The translations under genes were made by a program, and so were the position numbers. The notes under the pieces are model-generated. The model was not told the origin of the DNA. It ran no database searches and was given only the letters and a program-made list of their open reading frames with translations. From Combretum micranthum (lineage: Eukaryota; Streptophyta; Magnoliopsida; Myrtales; Combretaceae), in the NCBI GenBank assembly GCA_024138025.1, contig JAMXBD010000392.1:806001-870000 (forward strand): a stretch of DNA of 64,000 nt, given 5' to 3'. Below are positions 33,921 to 43,300 of this stretch, in pieces (the first letter of the stretch is position 1; each line of letters starts with the position of its first letter).

Positions 33921-35504
33921 TCAAGACCCCACGAATGACAATCGGGAGAATATACATTGCAACAAGACATGACAATCGTGACTCTTCAGACCTCTCAAAC
34001 TAACTTCATCAGCACCTAAGCAAGATGATATATTTGAAGCATATCCATTAGGCATCTTCACATCCCTAATTGAATTACATACCTCTCTCATTTGCCGAGT
34101 GGATAGTGTATATGCAGCTGGTGGCTTGAAAATGCGTCCACCACGTTGCTGCAGGTGTAGCTCGGAACGAATACCCATTTCTTGGAGGGTGAGTCTCGCC
34201 TTCTCTGTGTCTTTTGACTTGCCCTTAAGACCAAAAATAGTTCCCACTAGGTTATCGCATATATTCTTTTCGATATGCATCACATCAAGATTATGTCGTA
34301 TGTGCAGTTCACTCCAATATGGCAATCGGAATAGCAAACTCTTCTTACACCAATTTGTGCCGTCTTCATTCCTCCGACGGCATAGGCGCTCTTGCAATTT
34401 TCCCAAAATGACATGCTCATATCGACTCAATTGATCGACGATGTCTGAACCAGAGAAATCCCTTGGTCGTGCTCGTGTTTCCATGGTGCCGTCAAAACTT
34501 ACCCTGTCGTGGCGCCACCTATGTCTCAAAGGCAAGAACCGTCTATGGCCCATATAGTGGAACTTACTATTTGAATGGCCACTTGTGCAGTCGACGTTAC
34601 ATATTGGACATGCTTTATAACCCTTCGTCGTCCAGCCTGAAATGTCACCGTAAGCCGGGAAATCGTTAATAGTCCATAATAATGCAGCATGCATTCGAAA
34701 TACCCGTCCTTCGACCACATCTAGTGTTTTGACCCCACTTGTCCAAAGTTCTTGTAGCTCATCTATCAATGGTTGTAAGTACACATCAATATCTTTACCT
34801 GGTGATTTCGGCCCCGGTATTAAAAGAGACATCATCATATATGGCTCCTTCATACATCTCCATGGTGGAACATTGTATACAAACATAATAACTGGCCACA
34901 CACTGTATGTTGTGCTCATGTTTGCATATGGATTAAACCCATCAGTGGCAAGTCCTAATCGTACACTTCGGGGGTCGACGAACAAAGGATATTTGTTATC
35001 CAATCCCTTCCACTGTTCGGAATCCACCGGATGCCTCAACACACCATCTACGGATATATACTTTTCCTTGTGCCATCTCATCTCTGGAGCTGTCTTCCGG
35101 CACATAAATAGCCGTTGTAATCTTGGAATTAATGGGAAATGTCGCAACACCTTAACCGGTACTGTTTTTTGTTTTCTTGAATGAAGCTTCCATCTTCCTT
35201 CCCCACACACTGGGCATGTATCAAGATTTTCGAATTCTTTTCGAAACAACACACAATCATTTTTGCAAGCATGAATCATGTTTGCATCCATGCCTAACTG
35301 CTTCAAAAACTTCCGTGCTTCGTAATATGATGTAGGTAACAAATTGTCGGCAGGTAACAAACTTTTTATTAAGTCAAGCCAATTGTTAAATGACTTCACA
35401 GACTGCTTACCATCAATCTTTAGATTTATCATTTGCAGTACTGCTGATAATAATGAAAACTTTGTACATCCCGGATACACTGGACTCTTTGCTTTTTCAA
35501 ACAT
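33921..35504 (-). pseudogene. CACTA-1 Tnp2 (Transposase_21) core, 527-codon open frame
   Basis: The longest open frame in the window. Shown motifs: TYSVWPVIMFVYNVPPW, KEPYMMMSLLIPGPKSPGKD, IDVYLQPLIDELQELW, MHAALLWTINDFPAYGDISG, TTKGYKACPICN, HYMGHRRFLPLRHRWR, SLLFRLPYWSELHIRHNLD and VMHIEKNICDNLVGT. These are the conserved blocks of En/Spm transposase. Zinc-type pairs CPVC and CPIC are seen. The end (KSHDCHVLLQ) runs into the DUF4218 domain, which then continues in another frame from 33975. It is intact over 1.58 kb but lies in a broken gene. Confidence 0.85.
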
Positions 35505-35937
35505 TCCAGTCCACCCCTCTCCATTAAACCCACTACTTTCATCTTCGCTGTCAACATCATCGCCATCGCCATCGCCATGCCATCACCATCACTTATATTA
35601 GCAATATCTTCCAAAAGTTTTTGATCTGCCTCATCTTCAAAGTGCGTGTATTCAAGTGGATTACTCCCTTCATCCATAACAACATTATCATGTACCTCGT
35701 ATTCATCTACATCCTCACCATGATAAATCCAAGGGGAGTAGGTCCAAGCCATTCCCCCTGAGGAGGTGATACTCAATAATCTGAATAGATTGCCATGAAC
35801 CATTAAGACAATCTCTACAAGGGCATCTAATCAGTCCATCTGCCCGCTTATGGTTTACAGCTTCTAAAAATTCTCTAACCCTTTCTATATTGCGTTGTTG
35901 TCAAATCACGTGTCATATGCCAAGTTCGTTCAGACAT

Positions 35938-37263
35938 CCTAAATTGGCATTTAATTAATTACCACATTAAGTCACATCGGATAACTCTCCTATAACTATG
36001 CAAGCATCTAATATTGAACACCATATGTTTAATTTACTTATTATTTAACCCTATATGTGTCATGCAATTACAGATAATATGTATAGTTTTATTGAATCTC
36101 TAAGAAGAAATACATTACTACAAATTTAACATAAATTAATTGATAAACATATAAATAGGAGCATTTACTACTCTACACAGACATACATTTATGAAGTTAT
36201 ACATATTACACATATATTAAATATTAATATATAATTGTTACATTGTAACTATTTTTGTTAACATATAATTAATGGTATATAAATAATTGTATTTACACTG
36301 CGTTTCATAAAAGTATACACAATACACATATATTAGACAATAATATGCCATCACTAGATCGTAAATACATATAATATTTTTAGCTTACTTATAATAAATA
36401 TATAAGTATACATAAAATATACAGTAAATACTACATATACAAGTAGTATCATTTCAATACTTACACTTATTTTATGTGTTATTAATCTAAACACATAAAA
36501 CAAGCTTCGAATAATATATAAATACTTGATCCTAAGTATATACATAGTTTTTTCAATTACTAACAATAAATACATAACTATAAATTGAACATTCATTAAT
36601 CAATATACATGAAAATATTAACATCTCAATATTTATATTTAATCTATGTGACATGATATTAAACATAATAAACATAGATTGAATAATAACATGTAATCAC
36701 ATATCCTAAAAATCTATAATTTTTTCAACAACACTAATAACACAACTATAAAAAATACATATTACTAATAAATATATTACTACTACTATTTAAATAAATG
36801 AATTAAAAATTTCATAACAAATTGAACTAACCTTGTAGTAATTGTAGTACAATATCCGATCGAATCTACCCAATTTATCAATACTGCATAAAAATTAAAA
36901 TATAAATCAAAGATATATTTTACTATAAAAAGTTATTTTTTCTATAAAACAAAATACTATAAGAATTAAATAAAAAATATAAACTTATCGTATAATTAAT
37001 TTACTAAATTCAAAATAGGTTTTTTTTTTTTTTTTTATGTGTGTGTGTGAATATAAATATATGGAAGTGTGTGCGTGAAGTTGAGAGTGAGAGAGGATTT
37101 TTTGTGTGTGTGAAGTGACGTGCGACTGGGTGTGTGCGAGAGTGAGAATGTGTGTGTGTGAGTGTGTGTGCGTGAGAATGTGAGGGTGTGTGAAAGAGAG
37201 GGAGTGGCAGGGTGTGTGTGCGTGAGAACGTGAGACGGTGTGATTGAGAGAGGGAGCGCAGGG
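35938..37263 (-). other. CACTA-1 5' leader and first intron region
   Basis: Between the transposase start and the promoter. 35940-36900 is AT-rich with repeated TACATATTACACATATATTA-like words and no coding signal. 37020-37260 is a GT/GA-rich low-complexity leader (TGTGTGTGAGAG), probably 5' UTR. Confidence 0.5.
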
Positions 37264-37272
37264 CTTATATAG
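37264..37272 (-). promoter_or_regulatory. TATA box of CACTA-1
   Basis: The minus strand reads CTATATAAG about 270 bp inside the right terminus, between the subterminal repeats and the GT-rich leader. This is where CACTA element promoters lie. Confidence 0.65.
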
Positions 37273-37520
37273 GGCAATTATGAGGGGAAGTTCGCCTCAT
37301 AAAACTAAGGCCAATTTCGCCTCATCCTAGTCAACATATGAGGCGAAATTGGCCGCTGACTAGGCTAATGAGGCGAAATTCGCCTCATCATCCTGGTCAG
37401 CGGCCAATTTCGCCTCATATGCTGACTAGGATGAGGTAAAATTGGCCTCAATTTTCAAGATGAGGCCAATTTCGCCTCAGATTCTTTAAGAGGCGAATTT
37501 TCCCTCTTACTTTTCGCCTC
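37273..37520. repeat. CACTA-1 right subterminal repeats
   Basis: About eight palindromic GAGGC(G/C)AA(A)TTTCGCCTC motifs on both strands, matching those at the left end. Confidence 0.85.
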
Positions 37521-37546
37521 CTTTACCCACTTTCTTACTAGTGTAG

Positions 37547-38256
37547 GATATGAAGTTACCATATTAAGTGTGCACCCGTAATATGAGAATCGTCTTGCAA
37601 GCCAGAGATTACAAGACTCTATCTTATTTATTTACTTCATAAAATTTAATTACATGGATATAATATCTTCATTTAAACTTATTATGGAATCTAATTTTTC
37701 ATAGTTTGTCAGGATCATAGATAATCAGTATCTCCTTCCAAATAATAGAAATTGGGTATCAACCAACAAACTGCAAGATTTTACTTGTTTATACAAGTTA
37801 TCAAATTTGCATTTTAAGTTCATCATAACCACCATCTTTAATTTCAATAAAGTCTGATGGAAAAGCACTCTTCACACATTCCTAACCCAATTCTAGCTAG
37901 TATTATTCTACACAAAAACTGTTAGGAGGTGAGTGAAACCACGAGCTTAGTGAGGTAACTTGACTAGACCATACATCAAGCAACACTAAATAAGTGTAAT
38001 TAGCAAGCGTATGCCATGGAACAATCAACCATATGTACAAGTACAAGATTGAATAATCCGGAATCCAAACAGGATGTAGATTTATGCCATCTAATCGGGG
38101 TTAGAAGGAAGCCATGATGAGTGATATATCGTGCCTAGGAGAATTAGAGAACCAAGGAAGAATGAGTACCATAAACTTTCACAAATTAATTTTAAACATC
38201 TCACTCTTATCCTTGGAACAAAGAAACTCCATTAAGTATTAACCCTTTCATGTCAA
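37547..38256. other. Spacer between the two CACTA elements
   Basis: About 700 bp, AT-rich, no recognised gene or repeat. It is the original flank of the helicase locus before CACTA-1 inserted, so it may hold the remains of that gene's promoter. Confidence 0.4.
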
Positions 38257-38269
38257 TACTACAAGAATT

Positions 38270-38850
38270 TTGAGGTTTAGCCACGTTAAAGTACCGTTGC
38301 GAATTGCAAAAAAACGTGGCAAAATATATTTTGCAACGTTTAATTAATGTGGCTAATAAACATCGCCCAAGCGATCGCAAATTGATTTGGCCATGTTAAA
38401 AAAGTAAACATGGCGAAGATAATTTAGCACGAAAATTGCATAATGAAAGACAACATAGAAACGTGGCCATAAGTTATATGATAGGTGACTTTTGTTGTGT
38501 GGCCAATATGCAAATTTTGTTCCCGCCTTTTTTATTTGGGATTGTTATGAGATGGATTTGGTGACATTAAGTAAGAAAACGTCACCAAGGTAATTTAACG
38601 TATAAATTGCATTATAATACGTGGCATTGAAACGTGGCCATATGTTATATGATAGGCGACATTTTTTGTGTGGCTAATATACAAACTTTGTTCTCGCCTT
38701 TTTATGCATGGAATTGTTGTGAGATGGATTTTGCGACGTTAAATAAGAAAACGTCGCCAAGGTAATTTAGCACATAAATTGCATTATAAAACGTGGCATT
38801 AAAACATGGCCATATGTAATATGATAGACCATAGCTAATATACAAATGGA
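38270..38850. repeat. CACTA-2 left subterminal repeats, partly tandem (172-bp unit)
   Basis: Many AACGTGGC(C), ACGTCGCC and TGTGGC motifs. The string AAAC(G/A)TGGCCATA recurs at 38459, 38630 and 38802, so about 2.5 tandem units of 171-172 bp are present. Confidence 0.75.
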
Positions 38851-40023
38851 CATTATATGTACCTATTATTTTAAACTTCGCTAATATTGTTCTTGCTTTT
38901 TTCATGGATGATTGTAGATTACACTTGTGATGAGTATAATAACTATTTATGTACAAGCTCATTGAACCTATTTAGCAAAATACATAAATGGTGTTTAAAG
39001 ACACCTTTTCTTGTAAATCTACCTGTGTAATGTGTATAACACTATTACGATAAACAAACATAAACTTTTTCAACATACATCAATCAATTTGCACACTTGT
39101 GCAAAGTGGAACCAAAATACTCATATAATAAGTTCAAACATCACGCAAATAAAAAGATTCTTGAGAGTTAGTTTGGACATGTACCAAAACATAATCCTAT
39201 TCAATTGGAGGTATATTTCCAAAAATGGTTAGAAAACGCCTATCCACCTCCTCAATACAAACTTACACATAAGTTGTTAAAAGTATCAGTTCAAACATGC
39301 TAAAAGAGATAATCCTATTCCATCATAGGCATTTCCAAAAAATTCCTATCTATCTCAATTTTCATCTTCTGTAAAGACCCGATCCTCTAAATCCCGAGAC
39401 TTAGAGTACCGAATCCCCAACCATATATAACGTTTTCACATTATATGTAAGGTTGTCCTAAGAACTAACAGTTTATGAAAATTGTTTGATCAAAACACCA
39501 TACTTGGTAAAGAACTTTTTTAAATAAAACAAGATTGCTAACAAAAGCAATCTTTACATATATTTACATCAAATAAACATCGTTTAGTGCCAACACATGA
39601 CACTACAAAAATTACATGTTTTCTCAAAACATAAGAATCCTAAGGGATCTTAGGTTATTACAAAAGAAATTGGCTTCACTATCAAGCCTTCTATACTTAG
39701 CTGGTCCTTAGCAAAAAGTCTTTTAAAAGTCCCGGGTCATCAGATCCTATTCCTCCCATTCGTCCAGAAACCTTTCGAAATCGGACCCATAGCCCAGGTC
39801 ATCGTAATACTCATCTCCAAAACCTGCAAAGCAGCAAAAGTGAGCCAGAGGCCCAGTACACAATAACCAATGCAAAGCAAGTCATCCAATTCATGTAATG
39901 CATCATAGAATAAGTGATTATCTTTATTACATTTTGATTCACAAATCAACAAGAGGGTATTCAAACCCCGGTCACACTTCGGGAATTCAAGGATCCTGAG
40001 TAACAGCAGCTGCTCAGGGGGTT

Positions 40024-40050
40024 GATATAAGTAGTCCGAATACTTATATC
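40024..40050 (-). promoter_or_regulatory. Conserved stem-loop, LTR copy 3
   Basis: Stem GATATAAGTA/TACTTATATC with loop (minus strand) TTCGGAC. It is preceded on the plus strand by CCTGAG..CTCAGG, the same second stem as in the other copies. Confidence 0.6.
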
Positions 40051-40240
40051 TCCTATATCTAATTCATGATGATAATAGCTTCATCTAGGGTTTAAAAGCC
40101 GTTGCCCGACTCTACTTAAACTCAGTCCATAACATGAGCCTAGTTCACAAGTTCCCATAAACCTTGAACTAAATCATGGTATTTCCCCCTAAGTTTAAGC
40201 AAACGTTACACAGATACAATTCCCCCCTATCGGCTACCCA

Positions 40241-40358
40241 CTTAACCAAAAGAATCGCTATTGCATCATAGCGTACCATTGCATCATGGTAAAGTCATTG
40301 CATCATGACTTGGTTAAGCGCCTAGCTAACATGTCATTGCATCATGACAGGTTTGCTG
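40241..40358 (-). promoter_or_regulatory. GATGCA-loop hairpin cluster, LTR copy 3 (four hairpins)
   Basis: Plus-strand stems around loop TGCATC (GATGCA on the minus strand): CGCTAT/ATAGCG (40256-40273), TACCAT/ATGGTA (40274-40291), AAGTCAT/ATGACTT (40292-40311), TGTCAT/ATGACA (40332-40349). Three of them are enclosed by a perfect 9-bp helix CTTAACCAA (40241-40249) with TTGGTTAAG (40310-40318). Confidence 0.65.
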
Positions 40359-43300
40359 CTCCTCGGACCAGATTAAACAGCGTAATAGACATCCAATTCA
40401 TCCAAATATTAAATCGAATCAATTTAGGTCAAATTAGAAATGTCTGGTCCTAGCAAACATCAGACAAGTTATTGCGTACCTGAACCCGTTAGAATAGGAT
40501 CAGGATCTCTCGGTGATGAACTAACCGAAGAATCCTTAACTGTAATAGAAATGTCACAATAATTAATAAATCACAATTACAGATCTCATTAATACAAATA
40601 TATACATATTATATCCATATATCACAATTTATCAAAGAAATTTAAATAATTGGATACAAGGTCATGAATAAGCATTTAAACGTCCCATTATATCCCAAAT
40701 CGTTTAATAAACACTTAATTGCTCAAATAACAACTTTGGGAAATTTCTAGAAAAAGCTCTCAAAATTGAAAAACTCAGGGGATACGCCGGCACTCAACGC
40801 CGGCGGCGTTGAGCCGGTGTTTAAAGTTCTGAAAATATACACTACCAACGCTGGCAGCGTTCAAAGCGTACGCCGTCAGCCTTTGAACCCTACGCCGGCG
40901 GCCTTGATTTCCAGAAGCCAGCGTACAAGTTAGAAGAAAGAACGTCGGTTGACTTCCTAGCGAAAGCCGGCGGCGTTAAGTCGGCTTTAAAAAATTTGGT
41001 TCTGTGAACTTTGAACACCGCCTCTACGCCGGCGGCGTAGGAACCCAAATTGCCGGCGTACGTTCTGAAGAACAGACGCTGGCAAATTCTTAGCATTAAA
41101 GCCGGCGGCGTTGCAAACGTCGTTAGGGAAAACCATTCTGTGGGCTTTCTACACCGCCTCTACGCCGGCGGCGTAGAATCCCCAGATGCCGGCGTACGTT
41201 TTAAAAACAAGGTTACACGAAAATTCAAATCCCCTGTTTTCAAACTTTGCAAACTTACATCTTAGTACACTTTAAAACTTTCCTCGACTACACTTCCACT
41301 TCATATACTCACTCCATCATACACTACTCAATTCTAGCAACTCCAAGCATGAATTCAACACAATAAAACACTTCAAGATCTACTTCCATCAATTCTAAAT
41401 TCCCCTATCCAAATTCTTTTAACACTTCCCAACACATCACCAACATACAACAATGCATGCACAACCTCACACACTCATATAACACTTCCTCAACTCATCC
41501 CATGCATGAACAAACCATTTGTCCAATCTTAAACTCAATTCATCCAAAAATTCATACATCTAATTCAAGAAAAGAAATAAAACCACACAACAACCTCAAC
41601 TCAAATAATTCAAGCATAAATATACCTTGCCTTGGGAGTAACTTTGATTTTCAAACTTGATATAAACCTTGTCTTAAGCTTGGAAATGGAGATGGAAATG
41701 GAGGAAGAAGAAGAGAAAAAAAGAAAGAAAAGGAAAAATTCGGATAAAATTTTGAGCTGCCCCAAAAAGTAATCAAATTAGCTTAATTTTGACTTTTACA
41801 CTTCCAAATTTACCCCTTAATGCATATATTAACTTTAGGTTGCATTTCACTTTAATTTAAGTCTCATTTGGCTTATATTTGAGGCATAAATGCTACTTAA
41901 TTACCAAGAACTCTATCAATTAATCTTTAACAAAATTAGAGTTGATTTATAAATCTAACTTAACTTAACTTTTTAATGTACAAAAGACAACATTAATAAT
42001 TTCATTACACACACATTAATGTATATAGAACAAAATATTAATATCAACATATACACATACAAAATCTTATATCTTAGACTACTAACAACACAATCATACT
42101 CATTCAATTCAACTCCTTAAAATGAATTAATAAACACATAAGATGTGATTAAAATATAAATTTAGGTCATTTCATCTTCACTTCCTCCACTTTTATCCTT
42201 ACTTCCATCACTATCTTCATTATTAGATGACCTTGGAGATCGATCTCGTGCACTTGGATTTCCTATAAAACAAAATGTTAAGTAATAAAGCACACATAAA
42301 TATACTTATTGTTGAACTATTAATCAAAGAAAGAGAGTGAGTGATGAAAAAGCTTAATGAAATAACTTACTTGAAGTACTAGGATAATGGGAGCAAAGTT
42401 GTTTTACCAGTTTAGTAATTTTGGCTAGCTGCAAAACATACATACCAATATGAAAAGGACAAATTAAACTTATATTTAGTTTTGAATAAGAACATCTATC
42501 AAATTTATCATTTGAGAAGTTTACATAGATATGAAAGTTACATTCAGCTTTAAATGCAATTCATAACATTTTTTTTTTGGTACAAATATCATGATCTAAT
42601 CTTCTTAAGAAATTCTTTTGCAAATTCTTGTAAGGTATCCTAGATATTAAAAGCCAACAATTTCCCAATCCCATAAAAGAGACTAAATAAAGTGAAATAA
42701 GGAAGATTTCTATACTTTATTCATGTAGCAAAAGAGACAAAAGGTAAAACATGCTGAGAATATATGCAATGCCTCCATGATGCATCCGTTGTTTCTCAAA
42801 ATCTACTAGCCCCAACAAATTGAATATCACTTAAAATTTAGGTAGACATAAACCAAGGAAATATTTTCCTAAAGAGAACAAAACTAGACATTTAGCATCA
42901 TATCTTCCAATTGAATAAGCTCAAATTGCAAATCCAATATATCTTCCAAAGTAAATTCTCATTTTAGATTTTTGTGAAAAACTAAAAAAGTGCAAAAAGA
43001 AGCTTGTCACATGGAAAGGAAGAATGAATTTTTCAATATTGTGTGAAAAAGTGAGTTTTTCTTTGCAAAAAATCTTAAATAATTGCTGTTAAAACCTTAT
43101 GAAACCAATTCCTTAATGTTATTTGAACTTGTTAGTGACCATATTATCAAATCCAGCAAGTAGAACACATAGACACATTTTGTAATAACATTGAGAAATT
43201 TTTGAAGTAGCTTTTACATAAATTTTTTTTTCACTTAAGTTAAAACACTATTATTTCTTTTTATACCTTACTACATACATGCTATCGACATACCACACTA

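Larger units (their letters stand above)
28779..35937 (-). pseudogene. CACTA-1 TNPD-like transposase gene (split by a solo LTR and a hAT MITE)
   Basis: This is the DDE-type CACTA transposase. Order: an N-terminal transposase-associated domain (35937 onward, MSERTWHMTRDL, then after a frameshift EFLEAVNHKRADGLIRCPCR, DCLNG), the Tnp2/Transposase_21 core, a DUF4218-type domain (frames 34150-33706) and a DUF4216-type domain (31969-31565). It ends in an acidic tail GDDDLDE and TAG at 28779-28781. Stops occur in the YRWMYPVERYMG motif (33706 region), where two codons are TAG/TGA-type changes. Two insertions split the gene: the hAT MITE (32155-33054) and solo LTR copy 2 (28814-31564). Removing the LTR restores a continuous frame across that site. 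Confidence 0.8.
21769..37543 (-). mobile_element. CACTA-1: En/Spm-type DNA transposon, 15.8 kb with nested insertions
   Basis: The left end reads CACTAGTAAAAAAATGAG and the right end, reversed, CACTAGTAAGAAAGTGGG. Both are flanked by TAG (21766-21768, 37544-37546), the 3-bp duplication expected of CACTA elements. Subterminal palindromes of the type GAGGCGAATTTCGCCTC crowd both ends. Genes run right to left: a TNPD-like transposase (35937 to 28779) then a TNPA-like gene (28671 to about 26485). Nested inside are a solo LTR, a partial LTR, a hAT MITE and two AT-rich tandem arrays. Stops and frameshifts disable both genes. Confidence 0.88.
39370..42174 (-). mobile_element. Long solo LTR, copy 3 (2.8 kb)
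   Basis: Minus orientation: ends TGTAAAGACCC (39370) and GGTCATTTCA (42174), flanked by perfect TCTTC (39365-39369, 42175-42179). It interrupts the last coding exon of the CACTA-2 TNPA gene four codons before the stop. The block 40780-41215 is CG-rich with repeated ACGCCGGCGGCGT, including a tandem pair about 124 bp apart (CACCGCCTCTACGCCGGCGG). The hairpin cluster holds four hairpins here. Confidence 0.87.

Noticed and set aside
34729..35184. 151-codon plus-strand open frame
   Set aside because: Antisense shadow of the CACTA-1 transposase; the minus strand carries the conserved Tnp2 blocks.
37035..37277. Minus-strand His/Thr/Ser repeat protein
   Set aside because: Translation of the GT/GA-rich CACTA-1 leader, low complexity with no codon structure.
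38257..39016. Separate short non-autonomous CACTA element ending at TTTTCTTGTA (about 39016)
   Set aside because: The putative right end lacks GTG, has no TSD and no subterminal repeats near it. The left end fits better as the 3' end of the large CACTA-2.
40256..40349. CRISPR-like repeat array
   Set aside because: The repeated core is a 6-nt loop with variable stems. Spacing is irregular and the context is a plant LTR.
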